DNA of 64,000 bases from Paenibacillus_E allorhizoplanae (GTDB lineage: Bacteria > Bacillota > Bacilli > Paenibacillales > NBRC-103111), in the NCBI RefSeq assembly GCF_927798215.1, contig NZ_CAKMMW010000020.1, positions 62,001 to 126,000 of the forward strand, in the 5' to 3' direction. The notes under the pieces were generated by a model. It saw only the letters and a list, made by a program, of their open reading frames with translations, was not told where the DNA came from and searched no databases. The first letter of the stretch is position 1. Each line of letters begins with the position of its first letter. Of this stretch, positions 1-8,587 are shown piece by piece. Position numbers and translations under genes: made by a program.

Positions 1-563
1 TCGGGACGTAATGCAAGAAGTAAAGAAGTTTCAAAACCACCGGCATGGCCAGGGACGATTCCTAAACGCCCAGCTTGCCCTTCCTGTACAATTTGGTCCC
101 AAGCGATTGTCCAATAGGAGACGGCTCCAGCTATAACAGGGTGTCGTAGTGCTAGTTCACGGGCCGCAAGTCGTACGCATTCTTCATTTCCGCCATGGGA
201 ATTGATCAAGTAAATCCGGCGAAAGCCGCTGCTCACCAAGGAATCAGTCAGGTCGCGCAACACGCCAATTAACGTATCATTGGAAAGTGACATCGCTCCT
301 GGATAGATGAGATGATGGTGAGAGGAACCATAAGTCACGACGGGGCACACCAAGATTGGAATCTCTTCATTAGCAAGTGCTGCGGCTTGAAGGGTAATGC
401 TTTCTGCTAAAAGGGAGTCAGTCCAAACGGGCAAATGCGGTCCATGTTGTTCTATCGCAGCCACAGGTAAGATGACAGTTGCGTCAGGAGCCCATCTCCC
501 GATTTCATCTCGGTTCAATTCTTGAAAAAGCAGGCTTCCTGGTCGTTCTGAAAACGTATACAA
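1..563 (-). CDS. Creatininase-family amidohydrolase (3' end beyond window)
   Basis: Reading the minus strand gives an open frame of about 187 codons that runs off the left edge. It begins with TTG at 563, 10 nt after an AGGAGG site. Family blocks are clear: VAAIEQHGPHLP at residues 34-45 (metal-binding Glu and His), Asp49, and NSHGGNEE at 121-128. Creatininase-family enzymes are metal-dependent cyclic-amide hydrolases; many are not creatininases but open lactam or amide rings. The gene is divergent from the catabolic operon at 697, with a shared 133-nt intergenic region, so it probably acts on the same substrate. True creatininase activity is not implied. Family call is firm; substrate unknown. 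Confidence 0.85.
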   Translation of the reverse strand, partial: MYTFSERPGSLLFQELNRDEIGRWAPDATVILPVAAIEQHGPHLPVWTDSLLAESITLQAAALANEEIPILVCPVVTYGSSHHHLIYPGAMSLSNDTLIGVLRDLTDSLVSSGFRRIYLINSHGGNEECVRLAARELALRHPVIAGAVSYWTIAWDQIVQEGQAGRLGIVPGHAGGFETSLLLALRP

Positions 564-634
564 TTGGAAAAATCCTCCTTTACACCCGAACTCACTCCTA
601 TTATACTTGGATTATCATCATTTTTGAAGTGGGT

Positions 635-648
635 TTCAATATACTGAA
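635..648. promoter_or_regulatory. Candidate operator in divergent promoter region
   Basis: TTCAATATACTGAA is an imperfect palindrome (6 of 7 positions paired) between the divergent creatininase-family gene and the catabolic operon. An IclR-family regulator is encoded inside that operon and such proteins bind short palindromes near divergent promoters, so this is a candidate site. No second copy was identified, and the assignment is inference. Confidence 0.25.
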
Positions 649-696
649 CTAAATTAATTTGTCAGATCTATTTACAATAAATTCGGGGGTGCTGTT

Positions 697-1629
697 ATGA
701 AAGAAACGCGGGAGTTTTTGGCGAAATTAGGTTATCCAACGGGGGATGCTCATCATCATCCGACTTCATCCAAACGTTTTGCAGATGGAGCGCAAGTTCG
801 ATTTGAAATTCCGAGTGTAGAAGGACCTAACGCTCTCGCGGCTACTTTGGAAACAGCCAAGGAATATGGTGTAACCATTCACCGCGTTTCGCAAGGCAGC
901 GGAATCATGATGCACACCGATTCTGAAATTCGCGAGATGCTCGAACTTGCAGCAGCTGATGGTGTGGAGGTCAGTCTGTTTGTCGGACCTCGTACTACAT
1001 GGGACATTACGGCAGCTAGTCATACCCCTGCAGGTAAGGGTCAAGCATTGCGACATGAAGGGATGGATCAGTTGATCTATGCCGTCGAAGATATAAAGCG
1101 GGGCTGTCGTTTGGGACTGAGGGGCGTACTTATTGCAGATGAAGGCCTTCTTGCCATTGTTGGTCAAATGAAGAAGGCGGGACAACTGCCAGCTGAATTG
1201 GTCGTAAAAGGCTCTGTTTCACTAGGAGCAGCAAACCCTGTTTCTATTAAGCAAATGGAGACGCTCGGCGCAGACACCTATAATGTACCAACGTCACTTA
1301 CATTAGCCCGTTTAGGAGCAATCCGTGAAGCTGTCGATATGCCAATTGATATTTATGTGGAGGCACCGGACGATTTTGGCGGTGCTGTTCGCTTTTACGA
1401 AATTCCGGAAATTGTCCGGGTTGTTTCACCGGTTTATGTAAAATTCGGACTACGAAATGCGGCTAATGTGTACCCAAGCGGTATGCACATTGAACAAATG
1501 GCAATAGCCCAATGTAAGGAGAAGGTTCGACGGGCTGCATTAGGGTTGGAAATTTTACAGCGCTATTACCCTGATGCCATCATATCTAAGCCGGGAGCAG
1601 CTGGCTTAGCTGTGCCGAAACTCAGATAA
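697..1629 (+). CDS. U32-peptidase-like TIM-barrel protein
   Basis: 310 aa, ATG start with a GGGGGTG site 5 nt upstream. First gene of the rightward catabolic operon. It has no signal peptide or membrane segment. The repeated beta/alpha pattern and blocks such as GADTYNVPTSLTLARLGAIR, VEAPDDFGG and VKFGLRNA resemble proteins annotated as U32-family peptidases, many of which are in fact TIM-barrel enzymes of unknown or non-proteolytic function. An early DAHHHP run (residues 17-22) could bind metal. Because all neighbours are small-molecule enzymes, a lyase, aldolase or isomerase role seems more likely than proteolysis; that is inference. Confidence 0.55.
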   Translation: MKETREFLAKLGYPTGDAHHHPTSSKRFADGAQVRFEIPSVEGPNALAATLETAKEYGVTIHRVSQGSGIMMHTDSEIREMLELAAADGVEVSLFVGPRTTWDITAASHTPAGKGQALRHEGMDQLIYAVEDIKRGCRLGLRGVLIADEGLLAIVGQMKKAGQLPAELVVKGSVSLGAANPVSIKQMETLGADTYNVPTSLTLARLGAIREAVDMPIDIYVEAPDDFGGAVRFYEIPEIVRVVSPVYVKFGLRNAANVYPSGMHIEQMAIAQCKEKVRRAALGLEILQRYYPDAIISKPGAAGLAVPKLR

Positions 1630-1674
1630 TGATAGCTTCGTCTCATATGTAAACAATAGGGGAGGGGAATTCAA

Positions 1675-2703
1675 TTGTCCGGAAACCTTGTAAAACTAGC
1701 CGTAATCGGATGCGGAGATATTGTGATGGGGCAGCATCTTCCGACTCTCCTTGAGAACCCGTCTGTTCAGGTAATTGCGGTATGTGATAAAGACCCTGTT
1801 CGAGCGGAGACAGCTGGAGCTGCTTTCGGCAGCTCCTATCATACAACCGACCATAAACGAATTTTAGATGATACAGAAGTGCAGGCCGTTTTGGTATGTA
1901 CGCCACCTTGGGCAACACCTAGTATCACAATAGAAGCTCTACATGCTGGTAAAGATGTTCTCTGTGAAAAGCCTATGGCCACTTCGCTCGATGCTGCTGA
2001 ACAAATGGCTGAAGCAGAACGATTGAGCGGGCGACTCCTACAAGTCGGTTTCACTTATCGGCACGGCCCATTAATGGATGGTTTACGGGGATGGATAGAG
2101 AGCGACAGACTCGGGCATCCGCTGCAAATTCGATTAAGCACTTTTGATGAAGTGTGGGATCCTGAGGGGAATCAGGAGCACTACGAGCGAATATTAAACA
2201 CCTTGCGTCACGGGCCGCCATGTATACATGACGGAGCTCACGCAGCTGATCACCTTGCTTTCTTGACTAGCTCATCTCCAGTTAGGATCACTGCTCGGGG
2301 TCTGACTAGCAGACCGGAGTTTCCTTCACCAAATTACAATTCAGCTCTGATTGAATTCGCTAATGGAGATCAAGCTAAATTGGAAATTGGCTGGTTTTTT
2401 CCTGGGTTTCCGTTAGGTGAATTTCAGATTCTTGGTCCTAAAGGAATGGCCTATTTAGATCGAGCCAAAGGAGAAGCCGTTTTGATTAGTGATCGGTTAA
2501 CCGAGCGCATTCAACTGTCCGAGAACCGAGTAAGCTCCTGTTTTCGGGCTCAGCTACAGAAATTTCTGACATCCATAACGTTTCGCCAAACACCTGTACC
2601 TGGCAGCCGGGAAGGCATCTCAAGCCTGCGTCTAACGCTAGCCTTCGCTCAAGCTATGGAAACAGGGGAGTCGGTACGGTTAAGTGAGGAGAGTGAACAG
2701 TGA
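1675..2703 (+). CDS. Gfo/Idh/MocA-family NAD(P)-dependent oxidoreductase
   Basis: 342 aa, TTG start at 1675 after a GGAGGGG site. An N-terminal Rossmann fold carries VIGCGDI (residues 10-16), and the CEKPMA block with the family's catalytic Lys99 follows; the C-terminal half has the family's beta-sheet substrate domain with the helix-borne IHDGAHAADHLAF segment. Members oxidise or epimerise sugars, inositols and related polyols using NAD(P). It is second in the operon and its stop overlaps the GTG start of the next gene (GTGA). A likely early oxidation step in the pathway; the substrate cannot be read from sequence. Confidence 0.88.
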   Translation: MSGNLVKLAVIGCGDIVMGQHLPTLLENPSVQVIAVCDKDPVRAETAGAAFGSSYHTTDHKRILDDTEVQAVLVCTPPWATPSITIEALHAGKDVLCEKPMATSLDAAEQMAEAERLSGRLLQVGFTYRHGPLMDGLRGWIESDRLGHPLQIRLSTFDEVWDPEGNQEHYERILNTLRHGPPCIHDGAHAADHLAFLTSSSPVRITARGLTSRPEFPSPNYNSALIEFANGDQAKLEIGWFFPGFPLGEFQILGPKGMAYLDRAKGEAVLISDRLTERIQLSENRVSSCFRAQLQKFLTSITFRQTPVPGSREGISSLRLTLAFAQAMETGESVRLSEESEQ

Positions 2704-3440
2704 TTATTGACGCGCATGTACTTGCTGGTGTAGGACAGTATCATCAGGTAGATCCAGAACAATTGATCGATCAGATGGATCGAAGCGGGATTGACATGGC
2801 CTTAATTAGCCCGATAGATCGAGAGATGGCGATATATAACCGAGAAGGCAATGATCGAGTGCTAGCACTTTCTCGTAAGTTTGCAGGGAGGTTTCTCGCA
2901 TACGCCACGGCGAATCCATGGTATGAGGGTGGGGCAGTTGCTGAACTTGAGCGAGCGTTAGGAGAAGGTGCGGCAGCGGTCAAGCTACATCCACCTTTGC
3001 AAGGTTTTATGATTCTCGAGAAGCTTGTCTATCCACTGATCGAAGTGGCAGCACGTCACCGTGCGCCGGTGTATGTGCATACAGGAACTCCGGCATATGC
3101 GCTTCCATTACAGCTTACCGAATTGGCTCTAATTTATCCTGAAGTATCTTTTATTATGGGAAAAAATGGGAAGTCGGACTTCTGGATGGATGTCATACCA
3201 GCGCTTGAACGGGCAACAAACATTTACGGGGATACCGCCCATGACTTTCCGGAACGGGGGATGGCGCGCATGTATGGCGGAATTGGTTCACATCGAATGA
3301 TATTTTCCAGTAATCACCCTATTGCTCGCATGGGGCTTGAAGTCGAAAAGGTACGAGACATGGATGTATCTGACTCCGATAAGTCAGCCATCTTAGGTGG
3401 AAATGTAGAGAGATTGCTAGCTGAACGATTCCGCAAATAA
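2700..3440 (+). CDS. Amidohydrolase-2-family protein with eroded metal site
   Basis: 246 aa, GTG start overlapping the upstream stop. Aligns throughout with the two other amidohydrolase-2 paralogues of this operon (3468 and 6483): D4-A-H6 start, VKLHPPLQGF, VYVHTGTPAY. Unlike them it lacks key metal and catalytic residues: the second His of the DxHxH start is Leu8, the GHxG histidine is replaced by Lys155 (MGKNG), and the FGTD aspartate is Asn205 (FSSNH). The family holds metal-dependent hydrolases and decarboxylases such as ACMS and gamma-resorcylate decarboxylases. This copy may be a non-catalytic partner or have a different chemistry. Confidence 0.8.
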   Translation: MIIDAHVLAGVGQYHQVDPEQLIDQMDRSGIDMALISPIDREMAIYNREGNDRVLALSRKFAGRFLAYATANPWYEGGAVAELERALGEGAAAVKLHPPLQGFMILEKLVYPLIEVAARHRAPVYVHTGTPAYALPLQLTELALIYPEVSFIMGKNGKSDFWMDVIPALERATNIYGDTAHDFPERGMARMYGGIGSHRMIFSSNHPIARMGLEVEKVRDMDVSDSDKSAILGGNVERLLAERFRK

Positions 3441-3467
3441 GCGAATTCCCGGACAGGAGGCAAATGC

Positions 3468-4244
3468 ATGAAAATAGACTTTCACGTACACCAACCCGCT
3501 AGGCGGGAGGACGGTACCTATCCGTTTTCGGCTGCAGAGTATGTTGCGTATATGAACGAGCTGAGCATCGACATAAGTGTCATATTTACGATTGACGGCT
3601 TTTGGCAAAACGCCAAAGCGTGCAACGATTATTTAGCCGAGTGGTGCTCGCCATTTCCGAATCGTCTTGTTCCCTTCTGTACGGTAGACCCTAGGCGGCG
3701 AGGAGCAGCTGAGGAAGTATATCGCTGTGTAACTGAATTAGGGATGCGTGGTGTGAAACTGCACAATTGGCTGCAGGGGTTCAGTCCTTTAGAAGCCTTC
3801 ATGGCACCAGTTTGCGAAATAGCCTCAGAGCTAGGTATTCCTATTCTTTTTCACGACGGTACGCCACCCTACGCTTCCTCACTTCAAATTGCTGAGCTGG
3901 CTGTTAGGCATCCAAAGCTAAAGGTGTTGCTTGGACACGCAGGGTTGCATGATCTATGGCTGGAAGCGATAGCAGCAGGAAAACGGCACCGTAACGTATA
4001 TTTATGCATGTGTTCAACGCCTCCTTTTGCCATGGAACAGATTGTGGCTGAAGTTCCTTTGGAGCAGATCGTATTCGGCACTGATGGAGGTTTGTTTCAT
4101 AAACCGAAACAACCGTATGTCGATTACAGGTTCCAAGAATTCAATTTGCTCGATTTACCTGAAGCAACGAAAACGCAGATCCTAGGTCCGAATGCCCTCC
4201 GTCTATTAGGGATAGATGGAAAGGAGGCCTCGCAAAGATTATGA
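3468..4244 (+). CDS. Amidohydrolase-2-family hydrolase or decarboxylase
   Basis: 258 aa, ATG 7 nt after AGGAGG. TIM-barrel protein with intact metal site: D4-F-H6-V-H8 at the first strand, VKLHNW, FHDGTP, GHAG (His157) and FGTD (Asp206). Family members hydrolyse lactones or amides or perform metal-assisted decarboxylation. It immediately follows a paralogue that has lost these residues, and its last codons overlap the next gene by ATGA, indicating translational coupling. The two adjacent paralogues could form a hetero-oligomer, but this is speculation. Confidence 0.85.
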   Translation: MKIDFHVHQPARREDGTYPFSAAEYVAYMNELSIDISVIFTIDGFWQNAKACNDYLAEWCSPFPNRLVPFCTVDPRRRGAAEEVYRCVTELGMRGVKLHNWLQGFSPLEAFMAPVCEIASELGIPILFHDGTPPYASSLQIAELAVRHPKLKVLLGHAGLHDLWLEAIAAGKRHRNVYLCMCSTPPFAMEQIVAEVPLEQIVFGTDGGLFHKPKQPYVDYRFQEFNLLDLPEATKTQILGPNALRLLGIDGKEASQRL

Positions 4245-5356
4245 AAATCACCAGCATCGAAACTATTCCTGTACAGGTTCCCATACATCCGGAGCGTGCG
4301 ATCCGATCAGGTCGGGGAAGCCACTTGGTTTCGCCATTTTTATTGGTTAAAGTTCATACGGATGAAGGGATCACCGGACTGGGTGAAGTGTCCTGCACAC
4401 CGGGTTGGAGTGGGGAGGATAACATTACTGCGGCTCATTTTATACGCAATTTTTTGGGTCCCTTGCTGATCGGGGAAAATCCGTTACATATTGAACGATT
4501 AACACAAAAAATGCAGAAACGCATTGCGCATAACGTCTTCACGAAGGCTGCTCTCGAAATGGCTTTATGGGATATTTTAGGTAAAACCGCTAATTTGCCG
4601 ATCTATCAACTTTTAGGGGGACCCGTCCGAGACTTCGTGCCTACTAAATTTTCTATAACTGGTGTGGAACCCTCACTGGCGGCAGAAATCGCTGTATGGG
4701 CTGTAGAGCAAGGTTTTCGCACCATGAAAGTCAAAGTTGGAACAGGACCAGAGAATGATATTGCTCGAGTGAAAGCAGTTCGGAATGCGATTGGACCATC
4801 CATCCGGTTGGGTGTTGATGCAAATGGTGGTTGGACGCCCCGTGCCGCAGTTACTACGATTAGACATCTATCCGAAGAAGGCATATATTTTGCTGAACAA
4901 CCGGTACCATCGCTGGATATGTCTTGGTTAGCCGATGTCCGAAATCAAGTGAACGTGCCGATCATCGCAGATGAGAGTCTGTACTCACTGCAAGATGCCA
5001 TGGCCTTGGCACGAACTGGAGCTGCGGATGTGTTCTCCCTCTATATCGGAAAAGGCGGAGGCATCGGACCTGCGAGAAAAGCCGCCGCAGTTGCGGAAGC
5101 AGCCGGTCTCACCTGCACGGTAGGCAGCAATTTGGAGCTTGGCGTAGCAAGTAGCGCGATGATTCATCTTGCCATGGCTACTCCGGGGATCGGCGCGGAA
5201 GAGTATCCTTGTGATATTCTGGGACCTTTTTTCTATGCTGACATGCTCTTAGCGGATCCGTTACCAATCCAAGGAGGCGAGGCGCGACCTCATGAGCGTC
5301 CTGGGTTAGGCGTAGAGTTGGACGAAGAGAAGGTTGAGCATTACCGGGTCAAATAA
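4241..5356 (+). CDS. Mandelate racemase / muconate-lactonizing-type enolase-superfamily enzyme
   Basis: 371 aa. Full-length enolase-superfamily member with N-terminal capping domain and C-terminal barrel. Catalytic set visible: K163-x-K165, D193-x-N195, E219 (AEQP), D244-E245 (ADES) and K271 in GKGGG on the sixth strand, which is the muconate-lactonizing (MLE) subgroup arrangement rather than the His-Asp dyad of mandelate racemases. Such enzymes abstract a proton alpha to a carboxylate to give cycloisomerisation, racemisation, dehydration or N-acyl amino acid racemisation. Start overlaps the upstream stop by ATGA. A carboxylate-bearing intermediate is therefore likely in this pathway. Confidence 0.88.
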   Translation: MKITSIETIPVQVPIHPERAIRSGRGSHLVSPFLLVKVHTDEGITGLGEVSCTPGWSGEDNITAAHFIRNFLGPLLIGENPLHIERLTQKMQKRIAHNVFTKAALEMALWDILGKTANLPIYQLLGGPVRDFVPTKFSITGVEPSLAAEIAVWAVEQGFRTMKVKVGTGPENDIARVKAVRNAIGPSIRLGVDANGGWTPRAAVTTIRHLSEEGIYFAEQPVPSLDMSWLADVRNQVNVPIIADESLYSLQDAMALARTGAADVFSLYIGKGGGIGPARKAAAVAEAAGLTCTVGSNLELGVASSAMIHLAMATPGIGAEEYPCDILGPFFYADMLLADPLPIQGGEARPHERPGLGVELDEEKVEHYRVK

Positions 5357-5382
5357 CGACAGAGGGACTAGGAGGAGAAACC

Positions 5383-6486
5383 GTGTACTTACCAAGGAGC
5401 AATGGAGCGCGTATCAGCTGTGATGTTATCTATCAGGGGCATCGAATGGCTGTTCTGGAGAATGAACTTTTATCCATCACGCTGTTATTAGATCAGGGGG
5501 GCAGTATTGTAGAATTTCGTTACAAACCTTTGGATGTCGATGTGATGTACCGGGCTCCGTGGGGAATGCGGACATGGGGAAATTGGGTTCCAACCACATC
5601 CAACCCTCGCGGCAACTGGATGGATCATTATCCAGGCGGCTGGCAAGTGATCTTTCCGGCTGGAAGTACAGCTTCCACGTATAAGGGGGCTGAGCAAGGT
5701 ATGCATGGCGAGGCCAGCCTAATGGCTTGGGAGTATGAAGTGATTATGGATACGCCTGACGAGGTCGCATTGCTGATGCGTATAGAGACGCAGCGTTTGC
5801 CTTTCCGAATGGAAAGAGAGCTGCGGCTCAAGCGGGGAAGCGGTGCTCTGCAAATTCGGGAAACGGTCGAAAATGTTAGCCCCGTAGAAGTTCATTGCAT
5901 GTGGGGGCAACATCCAGCACTTGGTGAGCCTTTCCTCGGTCCGGAAATGGTGCTGCATTTGCCGCCTTGCCGTATTACTCGTTCGGCAGGCGGAGAAGAC
6001 TTGCCGGGACGAGTTGTGCCTGGGACGTCCGGTGAATGGCCTTATCTGCCAGGAAGGGACGGACAGCCAGTCGATTTAAGACGAATGCCGCCTCGCGAGC
6101 AGCTGGCTGCCGATATGCTTTTCGCTGCCGAACTGGAAGAAGGTTGGGTAGCAGCATGTAACCCACAGCTCGGGATGGGGTTTGGCATGAGCTGGCCTCT
6201 CGAAATTTGGCCGCATCTGTGGATTTGGCAAGAATTTGGCGGAACGACCGGCGCTCCATGGTTCGGTCGAGCTTACACCATGGGGATCGAGCCTTTCAGC
6301 AGCATTCCAGGACCGGAATTGCCTGGACTTAGTGGCGCGGTCGCCAATGGCACCGCTTCGGCTTTTGCCCCGTTCGAAAAGAAATCCATTACTTTTAACG
6401 CAGTAGCTTTTGCCTATGAAGGGAATTTGCAACGGATTACGCCTGATGGGAACGTACAATGGCAGGATGGAGGTAAGGGCCAATGA
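5383..6486 (+). CDS. Aldose-1-epimerase-like (galactose mutarotase superfamily) protein
   Basis: 367 aa, GTG start 6 nt after AGGAGG. Predicted beta-rich cytoplasmic protein resembling the DUF4432/aldose-1-epimerase group: a QGG-S segment near the start, a central CMWGQHPALGEPF block holding the putative catalytic His, and GIEPFSS near the C-terminus holding a putative catalytic Glu. Such proteins interconvert sugar anomers or bind sugars. Its presence argues that the pathway handles a cyclic sugar or sugar-like hemiacetal. The stop overlaps the next start by 4 nt. Confidence 0.65.
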   Translation: MYLPRSNGARISCDVIYQGHRMAVLENELLSITLLLDQGGSIVEFRYKPLDVDVMYRAPWGMRTWGNWVPTTSNPRGNWMDHYPGGWQVIFPAGSTASTYKGAEQGMHGEASLMAWEYEVIMDTPDEVALLMRIETQRLPFRMERELRLKRGSGALQIRETVENVSPVEVHCMWGQHPALGEPFLGPEMVLHLPPCRITRSAGGEDLPGRVVPGTSGEWPYLPGRDGQPVDLRRMPPREQLAADMLFAAELEEGWVAACNPQLGMGFGMSWPLEIWPHLWIWQEFGGTTGAPWFGRAYTMGIEPFSSIPGPELPGLSGAVANGTASAFAPFEKKSITFNAVAFAYEGNLQRITPDGNVQWQDGGKGQ

Positions 6487-7316
6487 TTGATTATCACACT
6501 CACTTGGGTGAGCCTAAGCATTACAGCCCAGCGTATTTGGCAGAGGGTTTCAAAATGAGAGGCAAGCCAGTACAACGCACGACGCCAGATGAACATTATG
6601 AAGCGATGAAAGCTGTGGACAAATGTATTGTGCTCGCTTTTCGGAGTCGGCATCTGGGCTTTAATGTCCCTAACGAGTATGTAGCGGAATATTGCCAAAG
6701 GGACCCGCAGAAGCTGATCGGATTTGCTTGCGTCGACCCCCATGATTACAATGCGTTGGATGAACTGAAGGAATGTTATTTCAATCTGGGTATGAAGGGT
6801 CTGAAGACTAGCCCCATCTATCAAGCCTACGATCCTATGGATGAACGTATGCTGCGCATTTATCGGTTCTGCGAGGATAATGGGCTTCCGATTCTTACGC
6901 ATCAAGGCACAACTTTTCCGCAAAGGGCTCCCATGAAATGGGCTCACCCCGAACAATTGGAACAAGTAGCACTGGCCTACCCTGAGCTGAGGATCATTAT
7001 CGCTCACCTAGGTCATCCGTGGGAAGCTGAAACGATCAGTGTGATTCGCAAGCATCCCAATGTGTACGCGGATGTATCGGCACTATACTATAGACCTTGG
7101 CAGCTTTATAATTCCTTAATGCTTTGCAAAGAGTATGGGGTATGGAAAAAGCTGATCTTCGGAACGGATTATCCAATTTGCAACTTTGAAGACTCGGTTA
7201 AAGGCCTTCGTAAAATGACGGAGTACGCCCAGCAGATGCCCTTTCCGGGATTTACGACAGATGATATGGAAGCGCTACTGAACAACGATATTCTGGCACA
7301 GCTAAATTTAACTTAA
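6483..7316 (+). CDS. Amidohydrolase-2-family hydrolase or decarboxylase
   Basis: 277 aa, third amidohydrolase-2 paralogue of the operon and the most divergent. The metal site is intact: D3-Y-H5-T-H7, THQGTT, AHLGHP (His175) and FGTDYP (Asp229). A slightly longer loop after the first strand separates it from the 3468 protein. ATG overlaps the previous stop (ATGA). Probably catalyses a hydrolysis or decarboxylation step different from the 3468 enzyme. Confidence 0.86.
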   Translation: MIDYHTHLGEPKHYSPAYLAEGFKMRGKPVQRTTPDEHYEAMKAVDKCIVLAFRSRHLGFNVPNEYVAEYCQRDPQKLIGFACVDPHDYNALDELKECYFNLGMKGLKTSPIYQAYDPMDERMLRIYRFCEDNGLPILTHQGTTFPQRAPMKWAHPEQLEQVALAYPELRIIIAHLGHPWEAETISVIRKHPNVYADVSALYYRPWQLYNSLMLCKEYGVWKKLIFGTDYPICNFEDSVKGLRKMTEYAQQMPFPGFTTDDMEALLNNDILAQLNLT

Positions 7317-7343
7317 AAATGTAGTTTTGTAGGAGGCGGCAAG

Positions 7344-7727
7344 ATGAAGAAACAAGCCATACTAACCGATGGAGCACCGTCACCCGTTGGGGCTTATTCG
7401 CAAGGATTAAGGGTGGGAGACTTTGTATACGTTTCCGGTCAAGTCGGGCGTCATCCGGTAACCGGAGAGCTTGCAGATGGCATAAAGGCGCAAACAGCGC
7501 GTACATTGGAGAATGTCCTCGCTATTCTTCAGGCAGGCGGAGCGACTTTTGAAGATGTGGTGAAGTCGACCGTTCACCTGAAAGATATGAATGATTTTGC
7601 TCTTTTTAATGAAGAGTATGATCGCTATTTTCCGGATCCCAAACCCGTAAGGACAACAGTAGGCAGTTATTTGCCCAAAGCATTGGTGGAAATTGACGTC
7701 GTTGCCTATGCACCGATTCAAAAATAG
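7344..7727 (+). CDS. RidA/YjgF/UK114-family enamine/imine deaminase
   Basis: 127 aa, typical length for the family, with GAYSQG near the start, the YVSGQVG strand and the conserved VRTTVG arginine (Arg103). RidA proteins hydrolyse reactive enamine/imine intermediates that arise when amino groups are eliminated. Its position inside the operon suggests that one step releases an enamine, consistent with an amino-containing substrate. ATG follows GGAGGCGG closely. Confidence 0.92.
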   Translation: MKKQAILTDGAPSPVGAYSQGLRVGDFVYVSGQVGRHPVTGELADGIKAQTARTLENVLAILQAGGATFEDVVKSTVHLKDMNDFALFNEEYDRYFPDPKPVRTTVGSYLPKALVEIDVVAYAPIQK

Positions 7728-7757
7728 CTCCTAAAGCAGGAATGGGGAGGTGCGTTG

Positions 7758-8543
7758 ATGGAACCACTCACGAAAGAATCACTAGTTGCGTCTTTTAGAA
7801 GCTTAGGAATTACGGATGGGACTCGTCTTGTCGTTCATAGTGCTTTACGCAATTTAGGGCCTGTTGAAGGCGGTGCGGAGACTGTCCTAGATGCGCTATT
7901 ATCATGTATAGGCAGCGAAGGCTTGCTTGTTATGCCTACGTTTACTTATCAGAACGATGGATTTCATCCAGCCATTTCCCCGAGTAAAACAGGTATATTA
8001 TCCGAAATGCTTCGCAAACGTCCTGAAGCCGTGCGGTCCCTACATCCTACACACTCCATCACTGCGGTAGGGGAAGGGGCTGTCGCTCTTTGCAATGAGC
8101 ATTATTTGAAACCGGGCCTTGGCATAGAAAGTCCACTAGATCTTTTGGCCAAAATGGGCGGCGGTATTCTATTGCTTGGAGTAGGTCATACGAGTAATTC
8201 AACGGTCCATGTTGGTGAGGCATATGCTAAAATGCCGTATTTGGACATTCCTTTTCGTCCGAGTGATTCTAGGCATATCCCTATAATCGGATCTGTTCAT
8301 ATGGAGGTAGAGTTAATCGATCCGCCTGGCTGCAGCCGAGCCTTTGGAGTCATTGAGGCTTTACTGCGGAAGCGCGGAGTTATTCAAGATGGGCTAATTG
8401 GCAAAGCTCTAGTCCAGTGGCTACCAGGCGAAGAAGTTATTTCAGCGACAACAGAACTTTTACGTTTGGATGAGGCAGCCCTGCTCTGTAATGATCCTAT
8501 TTGTTATCGCTGCAGCAAGAGCCGTGAGAGACTATGGCAATAG
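7758..8543 (+). CDS. AAC(3)-family aminoglycoside N3-acetyltransferase-like protein
   Basis: 261 aa from ATG 7758, which sits 7 nt after GGGGAGG; the preceding TTG is too close to that site. Carries family hallmarks: LVVHSALRNLG near the N-terminus, MPTFTY, and the HPTHSITAVG block with the conserved His. AAC(3)-like proteins use acetyl-CoA to acylate amines, and catabolic clusters often contain divergent members acting on other amino compounds. Being embedded in a catabolic operon next to RidA makes antibiotic resistance an unlikely primary role. A C-terminal CxxxxCxxC cluster is unusual and might bind metal. Confidence 0.8.
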   Translation: MEPLTKESLVASFRSLGITDGTRLVVHSALRNLGPVEGGAETVLDALLSCIGSEGLLVMPTFTYQNDGFHPAISPSKTGILSEMLRKRPEAVRSLHPTHSITAVGEGAVALCNEHYLKPGLGIESPLDLLAKMGGGILLLGVGHTSNSTVHVGEAYAKMPYLDIPFRPSDSRHIPIIGSVHMEVELIDPPGCSRAFGVIEALLRKRGVIQDGLIGKALVQWLPGEEVISATTELLRLDEAALLCNDPICYRCSKSRERLWQ

Positions 8544-8587
8544 AACGTTGGTATAATCAGCATCAAAGATAGAGAAGGTGGGTTCGA

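Noticed and set aside
766..1185. 139-codon minus-strand open frame inside the U32-like gene
   Set aside because: Fully antisense to a strongly supported gene in a coupled operon; no ribosome site or family resemblance.
7758..8543. Aminoglycoside resistance gene
   Set aside because: AAC(3) family membership is clear, but operon context indicates a catabolic acyltransferase; resistance cannot be claimed.
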